From contig JAGVNC010000091.1 in NCBI GenBank assembly GCA_020053475.1, forward strand, positions 1-46,057: DNA of 46,057 bases, given 5' to 3'. Origin of the DNA: Candidatus Omnitrophota bacterium (GTDB lineage Bacteria; Omnitrophota; Gorgyraeia; Zapsychrales; Zapsychraceae). Below the pieces are notes generated by a model. The model made no database searches. It saw nothing but the letters and a program-made list of their open reading frames with translations, and was not told where the DNA came from. How positions within the stretch are numbered: position 1 is the stretch's first letter; the number at the start of each line of letters is the position of its first letter. The translations under genes and the position numbers were made by a program. This document shows positions 12,465 to 20,235 of this stretch, in pieces.

Positions 12465-12971
12465 CTATACTTTTTCAACTGTTTGCTTAGCTTCCCTCTC
12501 AATCACATCTTTAAAAATTTTCATGTTATGCCGGGAATGTTCATTGATGAACCCCTCAATTTGTTCGCCGCTAAATTTGGTGAACTTAGGGTCCATCTCA
12601 AAATCCTGGATCCAGATCATTTCAATGCCGTCAGGGACCTCGCCCTTCGCTTTGCTTAGGACTTCGCCCTTCGCTTCGCTTAGGACTTCGTTATAAAACC
12701 AAACAATCTTCATGTACTTAAACGGAAACATTGGTTCGTGCCGCGAGGCATAGGTAAATTTCAAATCCTTGTACAGCCAGCGCTTTGACACCCAAGATTT
12801 ATTTTCGTCGTCGGTCAGGCGGAACGTGATCTCATTCCCCTTGCGCTCCAAGACTTCCGCTTTCACATATTCTTTCCCGAACAATTCCGTCCAGCGCTCG
12901 ATCTTGTTGGAAATGTCGAACACCAAGCTGTACGGCGCGTTGATCACAATTGAATTTCGTGTGTGGCCCAT
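12465..12971 (-). CDS. SRPBCC polyketide aromatase/cyclase (TcmN-type)
   Basis: 168 aa with AAAGGAG eight bases before the ATG. The N-terminal motif GHTRNSIVINAPYSLVFDIS, then IERWTELFGK-YVKAEVLER, LTDDENKSWVSKRW and MIWIQDFEMDPK, follow the pattern of TcmN/WhiE-type aromatase/cyclases of type II PKS clusters. These enzymes fold the nascent poly-beta-ketone on the ACP and close the first ring. The fold is a helix-grip hydrophobic pocket. Between NEV and PDG the protein contains two copies of LSEAKGEV / LSKAKGEV, which are not part of the family. They are a translated 2 x 24-bp repeat inserted in frame and probably lie on a surface loop. This gene is the strongest sign that the product is aromatic. 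Confidence 0.8.
   Translation of the reverse strand: MGHTRNSIVINAPYSLVFDISNKIERWTELFGKEYVKAEVLERKGNEITFRLTDDENKSWVSKRWLYKDLKFTYASRHEPMFPFKYMKIVWFYNEVLSEAKGEVLSKAKGEVPDGIEMIWIQDFEMDPKFTKFSGEQIEGFINEHSRHNMKIFKDVIEREAKQTVEKV
12641..12688. repeat. 2 x 24-bp tandem repeat inside the aromatase gene
   Basis: Two direct copies (12641-12664 and 12665-12688) of CGCCCTTCGCTTYGCTTAGG plus ACTT differ at one base. They add 16 codons in frame. The unit resembles the CTTCGCTT..GAGCGAAGGAC elements at 25362-25425 and 37491-37537. Confidence 0.8.
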
Positions 12972-12985
12972 TTATTTTTCTCCTT

Positions 12986-13081
12986 TTAATATAAACTTTT
13001 CCCAACGATTCCGGCTTCAGCAAAAACCTTCTCGAAGTAATCAAGCCATGCCCGATAACATTTATTTCTCCTCTCAATCAA
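12986..13081 (-). pseudogene. possible remnant or frameshifted short gene upstream of the aromatase
   Basis: A 31-codon frame starts with TTG overlapping the stop of the 94-aa gene (TTGA). It reads through the protein-like stretch YRAWLDYFEKVFAEAGIVGK and ends 15 bases before the aromatase start. In another frame a very good ribosome site (GAGAGGAGAAATAA) precedes an ATG that reaches a stop after six codons (MLSGMA). A one-base shift would join that start to the aromatic-rich stretch. It may be the broken end of a gene disrupted when the neighbouring cassette entered. Function unknown. Confidence 0.3.
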
Positions 13082-13362
13082 GGTGAAAGAAAGGTCACTA
13101 AAACTAATATTGTCGTAATTACCACTAAAGCCCAAGTCGCATATACGAGATTTTGAGCTGCCTTGATAGTTTTATCGAATTTAATTTGTTCTTCTTCTTT
13201 TAATTTTTCCTCCAAGGCTAAATTTGCCAAATCGTACATTTGCCTATCAGGACTCGGGAGTCTATCGGATCCCCAAAATCCTACTGCTAAATTCTTTTTT
13301 AATACATCGACAGACATCTGACGAAATTGATTAAGTTTTTTATCGGCTTCCTCAGGTGTCAT
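13078..13362 (-). CDS. small C-tail-anchored membrane protein, unknown
   Basis: 94 aa. The N-terminal two thirds are charged and helical (residues ~2-65, rich in K, E and Q). One hydrophobic helix at residues ~70-91 ends at the C-terminus. The ATG directly abuts the TAA of the 53-codon ORF upstream (TAAATG), which implies translational coupling. No family is recognised. Together with the 53-aa and 203-aa products it forms a compact three-gene unit of unknown role inside the polyketide cluster. Confidence 0.6.
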   Translation of the reverse strand: MTPEEADKKLNQFRQMSVDVLKKNLAVGFWGSDRLPSPDRQMYDLANLALEEKLKEEEQIKFDKTIKAAQNLVYATWALVVITTILVLVTFLSP

Positions 13363-13524
13363 TTAAAGTGACCCTCTTTTTATTTCTGCTCTTTTTTTAG
13401 CCATAGCTAATATGGATTTCGCCAATTGTTTCGCCTCTCCCTCAGGCATCAAAGGGATTTTCAGCCTCGTATAAGTATCTATCAATTTTTTTTCTAACCT
13501 AGTATCATTATTACCAAACCACAT
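13363..13524 (-). CDS. 53-aa ORF, unlisted, translationally coupled
   Basis: Below the usual length cut-off but well supported. The ATG at 13524 has GGGGAG eight bases upstream, the stop of the 203-aa gene lies four bases before it, and its own TAA directly touches the ATG of the 94-aa membrane protein. The product starts MWFGNNDTRLEKKLI and ends with a basic stretch (AMAKKRAEIKRGSL); it is hydrophilic and probably helical. No family is recognised. The tight spacing argues for a real operon member. Confidence 0.6.
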   Translation of the reverse strand: MWFGNNDTRLEKKLIDTYTRLKIPLMPEGEAKQLAKSILAMAKKRAEIKRGSL

Positions 13525-13528
13525 TTAA

Positions 13529-14140
13529 TTACTCCCCGATTCCCACTGCTCTCCAATATGCAAGTGTAGGAATTTTTACTGTTGAAGTAATTCCCATTCT
13601 CATACCTGATTTATAAAGTTCAGCCATATTTTTAGCAGTTTTCGTGAAAATATCAAACTCCATTACCTGAAGTTCTTTGTCATCGCGTATTATAGAAATT
13701 GTATACTGCATAAGAGCTAAACCAGAATAGACAATTTGTTGCTCAGTCCCCTTTAGTGGAAGCCAGGTCTTTATACTACGGTCGAGGGGGCCTCTCGCGT
13801 AGAATTCCCCCGTAAATTTAGTATTACCCTTTATTACATTTGGATCAAATTGAATAACATCGTCAACATTGACTTCTTTGAAACACTCAGTATTCGCACT
13901 TATTCCATTTTCTGCAATTTTTGTGATAAAACCTACAGTCATCATAGAGCTTAGGTTACTAGGGAAGCCCAAATTATATATCATTTTTGCTTCATAACAT
14001 GCCCATAAACGTATATAATCGGGCTCCTTAATTATTGGAACATTCTTGTGGACTTTTACATTAACTTTATCATTTTCATCAAAGATAATTTCAAAAGATA
14101 ATATTTTCTTCCAACCATTAAGTGTTTCGAAAAAACCCAT
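13529..14140 (-). CDS. hypothetical protein, 203 aa
   Basis: A soluble protein with no signal peptide and no membrane helix. It looks mostly beta-rich, with segments such as LSFEIIFDENDKVNVKVHKN and IVYSGLALMQYTISIIRD. I do not recognise a family. It is the first gene of a three-gene unit with the 53-aa and 94-aa products, with spacings of 4 and 0 bases. The gap upstream (14141-14288) contains only an open stretch of about 28 codons with no convincing start. Base composition looks more AT-rich than in the polyketide genes on either side, which suggests a separately acquired cassette. Confidence 0.6.
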   Translation of the reverse strand: MGFFETLNGWKKILSFEIIFDENDKVNVKVHKNVPIIKEPDYIRLWACYEAKMIYNLGFPSNLSSMMTVGFITKIAENGISANTECFKEVNVDDVIQFDPNVIKGNTKFTGEFYARGPLDRSIKTWLPLKGTEQQIVYSGLALMQYTISIIRDDKELQVMEFDIFTKTAKNMAELYKSGMRMGITSTVKIPTLAYWRAVGIGE

Positions 14141-14288
14141 TATCTTCCCCTTCTTTATAAGTGAGTGTTATTTTGATTTCGAAGAACGCTTGCTTAACTT
14201 ATGTGCTCTTTTTTCATTCATCAACTCAACAGCTGCTGCTGTAAATTCTCCGCTAAGAATTTAGCATGAGAATTTCGGGGCTACATAC

Positions 14289-14900
14289 CTAATTTAACCT
14301 CAACTGTTCTTTCAACTCTTCCGGTAAATATTTTCTAAGCTCGTCTTTAGTTTCCACCAACCTTAAAATGTCCGCCAAGTCTTTCTGGCGCTTGGCCGCC
14401 TTCATTAAAATGCTCGACCCTTTGGGTCGGCGCTTAACTTCGGCGAGCTGTCGCCTTTTCATTTTTAATAAGGCTCCACTCGGTCGCCTTGTTTCATCCA
14501 TCGCCGCCCAGACCTTCCCTTGAAAAACATCCTCGATTGCAGCTACAGGAAGCTTGTATCCAAGGACGTTCTTGACTTTCGCCCGTTGGATAAACGGCTG
14601 GTATCGTTCATCCGTCTGGATATGGATCCTCAGGTCAAACTTTTTACCTGAGACATTGATACTATTGGAAAACTTTTCAACCTTGTATTGTTTTTTAAGT
14701 TTGGGGAGAACCTTCTCTAATTTTTCGCCCACGATCACGACGTCCAAATCCAAACTCACGACAGGCTCAACGTAAGCATTAACCCCAAGCCCACCAATAA
14801 CGCAAAAACCGATCTTCTCCTTTTTCAGCAGGTCAACAAAGGCCTGAAGGATGTCTTTTTTGCCATTTGCCAATTTTTTAAAAAATTCTTTTTCTGTCAT
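14289..14900 (-). CDS. nucleotidyltransferase-fold protein (AbiEii/MNT-like)
   Basis: 203 aa from the ATG at 14900. The frame extends to 15005, but the extension overlaps the cyclase gene and carries no ribosome site, while GGAG lies upstream of 14900. The polymerase-beta-like motif GFCVIGGLGVNAY ... SLDLDVVI (GG then DxD) is present. The C-terminal block KRQKDLADILRLVE is typical of this group. Between DETRRPS and KRQKDLAD stand 28 extra residues (LLKMKRRQLAEVKRRPKGSS in the centre) that correspond to an 84-bp repeat insertion. Such proteins are often toxins or toxin-like transferases acting on tRNA or protein; no partner gene is evident here. Confidence 0.7.
   Translation of the reverse strand: MTEKEFFKKLANGKKDILQAFVDLLKKEKIGFCVIGGLGVNAYVEPVVSLDLDVVIVGEKLEKVLPKLKKQYKVEKFSNSINVSGKKFDLRIHIQTDERYQPFIQRAKVKNVLGYKLPVAAIEDVFQGKVWAAMDETRRPSGALLKMKRRQLAEVKRRPKGSSILMKAAKRQKDLADILRLVETKDELRKYLPEELKEQLRLN
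14394..14477. repeat. 84-bp in-frame insertion in the nucleotidyltransferase gene
   Basis: Exactly 28 codons separate two sequence blocks that are contiguous in relatives known to me. It holds the small palindrome CGACCCTTTGGGTCG and near-repeats of TTTTAAT around the ends. Confidence 0.6.
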
Positions 14901-14904
14901 TGCC

Positions 14905-15708
14905 TTACTCCACAATGGCCACTGCTCGGCACCAGCCGGCCCCAGCCCCGCGGACTTTGACGGGCAAACAGGAAACGGTAAATCCGAATGGTTTAGGGAT
15001 CGCACCTAAATTCCCCATTCGCTCCATATGACAAAATTCCCGTCGGCGGCCAAGAAAATGCGATGGCCAGATTTTTGACTTGTCCTTTGTTTCCAAAAAT
15101 TCTTTGAACATGTTAAAACACGGCCGGTCCAAGCCGATTGTATCAACCCCCATCATTTTAACCCCTTGATCCAACAAATACTCAACGGCATCCGGCAGCA
15201 TGCCGACATATTGATTGACGTAATCATCCGTGCCCAATAATTGATCGCCACCAGTCCAGATCAACACAATGTCCATCGGCTTAATTTTGTAATTGATTTT
15301 CTTAAGTGCCGCCTCGACATCTTTCTTGGTAATCACGTCAGGATATTTCAGGTGCGTAAAATCCAATCTCACGCCCGGGCCGTAACACCACTCCAACGGA
15401 ACATCCATGATTTGCTTCGCAGGCTTGCCTTCACACGTACTTCCGTAATGAAACGGCGCATCGACGTGCGTGCCCATGTGGACAGAGGAATGCACAATTT
15501 CCAAGGACAGCATCTCGCCATCAGGGATTTCGTCTTTAGTCGCGACACGTTCCCCGCGGTCAAACGCTTCTTGTCCCCCGGGACGTTTGTGCATCACGAC
15601 CCAATTAAAATGCTCAACGCCTTCGGCGTGGGAAATCCGATCGATTTTAGCATCATGGGTTTCAACGAGCGTGTCGTCGATGGGTAAGCTTAAGTCAATG
15701 ATTTGCAT
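14905..15708 (-). CDS. PF04199-type cyclase / kynurenine-formamidase-like metal hydrolase
   Basis: 267 aa from the ATG at 15708. The frame reaches 15753, but those 15 codons are translated repeat DNA. The hallmark HxGTHxDxPxH is present as VHMGTHVDAPFH (H77, H81, D83, H87 from the chosen start), which binds a divalent metal. The family contains kynurenine formamidases and proteins called cyclases because they occur in polyketide clusters. It lies directly after the ACP gene, so a role in ring or lactone formation or product hydrolysis is plausible but unproven. No Shine-Dalgarno site is visible, probably because a repeat replaced the upstream region. Confidence 0.75.
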   Translation of the reverse strand: MQIIDLSLPIDDTLVETHDAKIDRISHAEGVEHFNWVVMHKRPGGQEAFDRGERVATKDEIPDGEMLSLEIVHSSVHMGTHVDAPFHYGSTCEGKPAKQIMDVPLEWCYGPGVRLDFTHLKYPDVITKKDVEAALKKINYKIKPMDIVLIWTGGDQLLGTDDYVNQYVGMLPDAVEYLLDQGVKMMGVDTIGLDRPCFNMFKEFLETKDKSKIWPSHFLGRRREFCHMERMGNLGAIPKPFGFTVSCLPVKVRGAGAGWCRAVAIVE

Positions 15709-15711
15709 ATT

Positions 15712-15780
15712 AATATCACTAGTCTCTAGTCGCTTGTCGCTAGCATAAACCACTAGCGACTAGTCACGAGCGGCGAGCGA
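15712..15780. repeat. CTAGTCGCTAGTC-type repeat between cyclase and ACP
   Basis: Reiterated TAGTCTCTAGTCGCTTGTCG, then inverted units CACTAGCGACTAGTC and GAGCGACTAA. It forms an imperfect palindrome of about 70 bp and fills the whole gap. Confidence 0.75.
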
Positions 15781-16017
15781 CTAATTCACTCCCTTATTTT
15801 TCAAATACGTCACAATCTGGCTAAACGATTGGTTCTTTTTCAATTCATTATTCGCCATATCGATGCCCAGCTTCTTTTTAATGCCGACGGCAATCTCGAC
15901 CATTTCTGTTGAGTCTACACCAAAAGCTTTATCTAACCCCACGTCGGGCTTAATTTCTTCCGGTTTTACATCTAACACTTGTTGCAAGATTTCTCTGACT
16001 GCATTTTCAACGGCCAC
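15781..16017 (-). CDS. acyl carrier protein of the type II PKS
   Basis: 78 aa, starting with GTG at 16017 behind AAAGGAGTAACAA. The four-helix ACP pattern is clear and the phosphopantetheine attachment site is GVDSTEMVEI, with Ser36 as the likely modified residue. It carries the growing chain for the KS pair encoded just upstream. The order KS-alpha, KS-beta, ACP is the classic minimal type II PKS order. A phosphopantetheinyl transferase and a malonyl transferase are not in the window and must be supplied from elsewhere, as in many type II systems. Confidence 0.92.
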   Translation of the reverse strand: MAVENAVREILQQVLDVKPEEIKPDVGLDKAFGVDSTEMVEIAVGIKKKLGIDMANNELKKNQSFSQIVTYLKNKGVN

Positions 16018-16018
16018 T

Positions 16019-16086
16019 TGTTACTCCTTTCTTATTGTCGCCAGCCGCCAGAATATCTGGTCACCGGCGACTGGAGACTGACCACC
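16019..16086. repeat. GTCGCCAG-type palindromic repeat between ACP and KS-beta
   Basis: CGCCAGCCGCCAGAATATCTGG then TCACCGGCGACTGGAGACTG: inverted SCGAC/CCAG units in the 69-bp gap, related to the elements at 15712 and 17335. The ribosome site of the ACP gene lies at its edge. Confidence 0.6.
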
Positions 16087-17319
16087 TTAAAATTTTTGTA
16101 AAATTAAAGCACAATTAATCCCCCCACGTCCCCGGTTGATGACGAGCGCGTTTTTGATTTCTTTCGCCCGAGACTGGTTGGGCGTATAATCCAAATCGCA
16201 TTCCGGGTCAGGATCAACATAATTGATCGTCGGAGGAATGGTGTTATGTTCCATCGCCAAAAGGGTGATGATCACATCGACGGCACCCGATGCCCCAAGC
16301 ATATTGCCAAAAATCGATTTCGGTGCCGAACAAGCAATCTTTTTAGCATTTCCGTTAAACACTTGCTTGATGGCTTTTGTTTCGGAAACATCGGCGATTC
16401 TTGTCCCTGCCCCGTCGAGACAAATATAATCAATGTCCGATGGCGCTAATCCGGCATCTTTTAAGGCAATTTTAATGGCCTTGGCCAGTTGTTGGCCGTC
16501 TTGCGCCGGATGAATGCGGTCCACACCATCTGTGGTTGTGCCATACCCGACAATATATCCATAGATATGAGCATCACGCTTCTTCGCCCGTGCGAGTGGT
16601 TCAAGAATCAAAATGCCAGCACCTTCGGCAATCGCAAACCCGTCGCGGTTCTTATCAAAAGGACGATACGCCTTGTCAGGGACATCGTTTTTCTGCGTTA
16701 ACACACCCGATGTATTACAACACAATAACGCATAAGGCGTCACTGGAGCTTCCATCCCCCCGGCGAGAATAAAATCATTTTTGTCACGGTTCAGGTTCTT
16801 GGCGGCGTACGCAATCGCCATCAGTGAACTGGCCCTGTCGGCGACAACCGTTTTGCTGTAGCCTTTGATTCCGTAATGGATGGACACCTGTCCCTGCGGT
16901 GCTGCGGGGAACCAAGCCGATGCTAAAAACGGGCTGACGCCCTCTCTTCCCTCGAGATAAAGGTCACGCAATTCTGTTTCGCCGTACAACCAACCACCGA
17001 TGGCGTTTCCCATAAAAATCCCGATACGGTCTTTATTTTCTTTCTCCATGTCGATCTTGGCGTCTTGTAATGCCATTTCCGAGGCCACCATCGCCATATG
17101 CGAAAACAAATCGATCTTTTTCAGAAGCCGCGATGAAACATTGCTGTACGCATCCAACTCATGAACGTGCCCGGCGACGTGTGAAGGATATTGGGAGGCG
17201 TCGAATCGTTCAATCCGCTCGACCGCCGAACGGCCCGCTTTGACATTGGCCCAAAATTTACGCTTATCAATCCCCGATGGGGAGATGATTCCAATTCCTG
17301 TGATAGCAATTTTATTCAT
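16087..17319 (-). CDS. KS-beta / chain-length-factor-like ketosynthase homologue
   Basis: 410 aa, full-length thiolase fold, with AGAGGTC before the ATG. It aligns along its whole length with the neighbouring ketosynthase but lacks all catalytic residues. The nucleophile position reads TVVADRASS (Arg162 instead of Cys). The first active-site His is Asp302 (LDGAGT instead of NAHGSST). The second is Asn339 (IFGNML instead of MIGHPL). In actinobacterial systems the inactive KS-beta forms a heterodimer with KS-alpha and sets chain length; there the Cys is usually Gln, so Arg is unusual. The product is therefore expected to be made by a KS-alpha/KS-beta pair, not by two independent FabF enzymes. 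Confidence 0.88.
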   Translation of the reverse strand: MNKIAITGIGIISPSGIDKRKFWANVKAGRSAVERIERFDASQYPSHVAGHVHELDAYSNVSSRLLKKIDLFSHMAMVASEMALQDAKIDMEKENKDRIGIFMGNAIGGWLYGETELRDLYLEGREGVSPFLASAWFPAAPQGQVSIHYGIKGYSKTVVADRASSLMAIAYAAKNLNRDKNDFILAGGMEAPVTPYALLCCNTSGVLTQKNDVPDKAYRPFDKNRDGFAIAEGAGILILEPLARAKKRDAHIYGYIVGYGTTTDGVDRIHPAQDGQQLAKAIKIALKDAGLAPSDIDYICLDGAGTRIADVSETKAIKQVFNGNAKKIACSAPKSIFGNMLGASGAVDVIITLLAMEHNTIPPTINYVDPDPECDLDYTPNQSRAKEIKNALVINRGRGGINCALILQKF

Positions 17320-17334
17320 TAATGACCTCTTTAT

Positions 17335-17458
17335 TTAGTTACCAGTCGCCGGTGACCAGCAAAACTGACCCCTGTCGATCCCCTGAAATCGCTTTGCGAT
17401 TTCGGGGATTAAATCCCGGGAAGGCTTCGCCTTCCACGGGACTGGCGGCTAGCGACTA
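17335..17458. repeat. composite palindromic element between KS genes
   Basis: Outer arms of the CAGTCGCCGGTGACCAG / ACTGGCGGCTAGCGAC type flank two perfect hairpins, GAAATCGC-TTT-GCGATTTC (17385-17403) and GGAAGGC-TTC-GCCTTCC (17419-17435). Bases 17380-17440 are closely matched, in reverse orientation, by 37388-37450. Confidence 0.8.
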
Positions 17459-18715
17459 TTCTTTAAACCTCTTCAACACCATCGCCGAATGGATCCCGGA
17501 AAACCCGCTGCTTGTTTTGAGCATGCAATTGACACGCTTTTCCCGGGCCACATTGGGAACATAATCCAAATCACACTGGGGGTCAGGAAATTCCTGATTG
17601 ATCGTTGGAGGAATCACATGACGCTCAAACATAAGTGATCCGATAGCCAGCTCAATCCCATTGGCTCCGGCCAACGGATGGCCGATCATTGACTTCAGCG
17701 AGCTGATGGGCATTTTGTACGCATAGTCACCAAAAACCATTTTGTATGCGTTTGTTTCAAAAACATCGTTTTGACGCGTCGATGACCCGTGCGCGTTAAT
17801 GTAATCAATATCCTGAGGATTGACTTTGGCGTCCTCCAAGGCGAGGCGGATACACGCGGCCTTGGCATCGCCTTCCGGCGGAAGGTCCGTCATGTGGTAC
17901 GCATTACATGTCGTTCCAAAGCCAATAATTTCGCAATAAATTCTCGCTCCACGGCGTTTGGCGTGCTCCAATTCTTCAACGACCAGTAACCCCGCGCCTT
18001 CGGAGATGACAAATCCGTTGCGCTTGGCGTCAAATGGTCGTGACGCTTTTTCGGGATACTCATTGTGTGTCGATAAAACATTGACGGTATCAAATGCTCC
18101 GAACGTGATTGGCGTAATCGGCGCTTCACTAGCACCGGTAATCATAATGTCAACGTCGCCGTCTTGAATGGCTTCTAAAGAAAATCCGACGGAATCCGTC
18201 CCGGCCGTACATCCCGTTGAAATCGTATTGCAAACTCCCTGTAAGCCGTACTTAGCGGAAATTTCACTGGAGGGCGTATTGAACATCGACGCATCGTAAA
18301 GATCAGGGCGTACAATACTAGGATCAATCGGTTTGCGGCCATTATCGGTAACGAGCGCGAACTCTTCTTCCATATATTTGGTCCCGCAAATGGCATTGGC
18401 CAACGATACGCCCATGCGCTCTCTGTTCACTTTTTTAAAATCCAATCCCGAATCTTCCAACGCCATTTTGGCACCAACAACGGCAAATTGCACATAACGG
18501 TCCATGCGCACCATTTCATCGCGCGTTAAGCCTAACCGTAAAGGGTCGAAATCCCGCACCTGGGCGGCGATTTTCGTGTTAAACATTGAGACATCAAACT
18601 CCGTGACGCGCTTGACGGCGGAAATTCCGTTGGTCATACTTTTCCAGCAGGCCTCTTTCCCCACTCCGTTGGGGGAAACGATCCCTACACCTGTAACAAC
18701 GACACGTCTTGCCAT
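17456..18715 (-). CDS. ketosynthase alpha (KS-alpha) of a type II PKS
   Basis: 419 aa, KAS II/FabF-like and full length. The catalytic triad is intact: Cys169 in ISTGCTAGT, His309 in NAHGSST and His346 in KSMIGHPLAG. It should condense malonyl-ACP units on the ACP encoded downstream. AAAGGAATT precedes the ATG. Ending beside an inactive homologue and an ACP, and sharing a cluster with a TcmN-type aromatase, it is better read as polyketide KS-alpha than as housekeeping FabF. An aryl-polyene or ladderane-type system is the alternative, but no dehydratase gene is present here. Confidence 0.9.
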   Translation of the reverse strand: MARRVVVTGVGIVSPNGVGKEACWKSMTNGISAVKRVTEFDVSMFNTKIAAQVRDFDPLRLGLTRDEMVRMDRYVQFAVVGAKMALEDSGLDFKKVNRERMGVSLANAICGTKYMEEEFALVTDNGRKPIDPSIVRPDLYDASMFNTPSSEISAKYGLQGVCNTISTGCTAGTDSVGFSLEAIQDGDVDIMITGASEAPITPITFGAFDTVNVLSTHNEYPEKASRPFDAKRNGFVISEGAGLLVVEELEHAKRRGARIYCEIIGFGTTCNAYHMTDLPPEGDAKAACIRLALEDAKVNPQDIDYINAHGSSTRQNDVFETNAYKMVFGDYAYKMPISSLKSMIGHPLAGANGIELAIGSLMFERHVIPPTINQEFPDPQCDLDYVPNVAREKRVNCMLKTSSGFSGIHSAMVLKRFKE

Positions 18716-18734
18716 AATTTAATTCCTTTTTAGT

Positions 18735-18805
18735 GAAAAGTATCTAGTATCTCGTATCTCGTATCTCGTAAAATCCTAGAAACTCTTCACGATTCACTAG
18801 ATACA
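18735..18805. repeat. GTATCTCGTATCTCG-type repeat
   Basis: Tandem GTATCTAGTATCTCGTATCT units are followed by an inverted arm ending TTCACTAGATAC. It fills the gap between the reductase and KS-alpha genes. Confidence 0.75.
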
Positions 18806-19804
18806 TTAATTAAGATCAAATTCCTTCTTAACGTCCTGCGGATTTAAATATGTTCCGTTGCGTTCCACCTGATGCACCAGATCGATGACGCGCCGGTTCA
18901 ACGGCGCTTCTTGGCGCATCTGGGCAGCCAGGTGAACGACCTCTCCGTTGATAAAATCAATCTCACTGGGGCGTTGACGCATGATGCTTTGCAAAATAGA
19001 GCCGTACAAAGGTTCTTTGCTTAAAGACGTCAATGTCTTATTCATAATGCCAGCGGCTTGCTCCAACGGCATGCTAGCCAGGCCATAGATACGCTCCCTC
19101 GGAAATTTTGGCAATGAAACCAACTCGACCCTGGCTCTGGTAACGATATCCACGCCTTCCTTTAACAAAAGAACACTTAATTTACAGAAATCCATATCGG
19201 CAAACGTTTCTTGCATTGATTTTCCAATCAAGGCCGGAATACAATTATTGAAATTGACAAATAGCTTGAGCCATTTCATTCCCGAAATATTCGGGGCAAC
19301 GACCGTCGGAAACGCCTTGTTCAACATCTCGGCCAACTGATGCGCCTGTTGATCAACGGGCCCAAAAGGCTTGCCGATGATCCAATCGCCCTCAAAATTA
19401 AGGACGACTTCACCGGGCGTCGTGTATGTTGCGCCAAACATCACAATACTGCTATACATTTTATTGCGATCAAAATGCGAGCTTAATATATTGTCCGCTT
19501 GAATGCCGTTTTGCGTTGTCAGGACTACGCATTCCTCTAAATATTGACTGTTGTGCTGATACGCGCCTTCTAAATCCTGGGTCTTCGTCGTGAAAATCAC
19601 CCAATCGTAATGTTGGTCGAGTTTAGGTAAAATCTTAATCTTCAATGTTTCTTCTCCCCGGACGCCCTTAGCATGCAGGCCTGTTTGCGACACCGCCTCC
19701 ACTTGCTCCGGAGTTCCCACCAAAACAATGTTGATGCCAGCTTTGTGTAAATAGGCGGCGACAACACTCCCGATAGCACCGGCTCCGATAATGGCAATTG
19801 TCAT
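18806..19804 (-). CDS. ApbA/PanE-family ketopantoate-reductase-like enzyme
   Basis: 332 aa. The N-terminal Rossmann motif is GAGAIGSVVAAYL (residues 7-19); the strand TTKTQDLEGA and the C-terminal helical domain with the conserved Lys (SGMKWLKLFVN) and Asn fit 2-dehydropantoate 2-reductase. That enzyme makes pantoate, the precursor of the CoA and ACP prosthetic group. In this cluster it could raise cofactor supply or reduce another 2-oxo acid; I cannot tell. The usual ribosome site is missing because a repeat abuts the ATG. Confidence 0.75.
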   Translation of the reverse strand: MTIAIIGAGAIGSVVAAYLHKAGINIVLVGTPEQVEAVSQTGLHAKGVRGEETLKIKILPKLDQHYDWVIFTTKTQDLEGAYQHNSQYLEECVVLTTQNGIQADNILSSHFDRNKMYSSIVMFGATYTTPGEVVLNFEGDWIIGKPFGPVDQQAHQLAEMLNKAFPTVVAPNISGMKWLKLFVNFNNCIPALIGKSMQETFADMDFCKLSVLLLKEGVDIVTRARVELVSLPKFPRERIYGLASMPLEQAAGIMNKTLTSLSKEPLYGSILQSIMRQRPSEIDFINGEVVHLAAQMRQEAPLNRRVIDLVHQVERNGTYLNPQDVKKEFDLN

Positions 19805-19882
19805 AAAAGTGAATAGTGAATTGTGAAGGGTGAAGAGTAAAAAAGCAAACCACTATTCACTAGATACTCTTCACTCTTCACG
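19805..19882. repeat. GTGAATAGTGAA-type repeat
   Basis: AGTGAATAGTGAATTGTGAA runs into GAAGGGTGAAGAG. The inverted arm CACTATTCACTAG, then CTCTTCACTCTTCACG follows. An imperfect palindrome of about 78 bp lies directly against the start codon of the reductase gene. The same family is inserted in the giant gene at 45237-45304. Confidence 0.75.
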
Positions 19883-19885
19883 ATT

Positions 19886-20161
19886 TTACTTCGGTTCATA
19901 CTTTTTATAATCAAACCCCGCATCATCCATTAAGCGGATCATCAAGCTATAAAACGCCATCGGCACTTCCGAGAAAAAAGCGCGCACGATATCTTGCTCT
20001 TCAACGTGGATTGCCCCGCGTTCCTGCGCATTAATGCCTGCCTTCTTTTCAACAACTTTTTTGGCGATTTCCCGGTGGAATAGCGGGATTTTTTCAAGCA
20101 TTCTTTGATATTTGGCCAGGGCTTTAGGTTCCCATTGAATTTTTGTATCGACTGGATTCAT
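19886..20161 (-). CDS. PCP-reductase-domain protein (PF08369-like)
   Basis: 91 aa, with AGAGGAT before the ATG. The pattern WEPKALAKYQRMLEKIPLFH ... AKKVVEKKA ... HVEEQDI matches the small domain found at the C-terminus of the ChlB/BchB subunits of dark protochlorophyllide reductase and as a stand-alone protein beside B12-type radical SAM enzymes. In BchB the domain helps substrate access. Here it follows a B12-type radical SAM gene after a 70-bp repeat, so it probably assists that enzyme. No other chlorophyll genes are present. Confidence 0.65.
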   Translation of the reverse strand: MNPVDTKIQWEPKALAKYQRMLEKIPLFHREIAKKVVEKKAGINAQERGAIHVEEQDIVRAFFSEVPMAFYSLMIRLMDDAGFDYKKYEPK

Positions 20162-20174
20162 TTTATCCTCTTTG

Positions 20175-20235
20175 GTTCGTCTCTCGTCTCTTGTCTCTCG
20201 TTTCTAGAGGCGAAAGGCGAGCGACAAGCGACTAA
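20175..20235. repeat. GTCTCTCGTCTC-type repeat
   Basis: Reiterated GTCTCTCGTCTCTTGTCTCT is followed by an inverted arm AGGCGAAAGGCGAGCGACA. It fills the gap between the radical SAM and PCP-reductase-domain genes. Confidence 0.7.

Noticed and set aside
14141-14288. An open stretch ending GEFTAAAVELMNEKRAHKLS-like sequence on the minus strand
   Set aside because: About 28 codons without a convincing start or ribosome site; possibly a gene remnant, not strong enough to annotate.
16087-18715. Two KS genes as ordinary duplicate FabF enzymes
   Set aside because: One copy has lost all three catalytic residues, and an aromatase and ACP stand in the same operon, which fits a KS-alpha/KS-beta pair.
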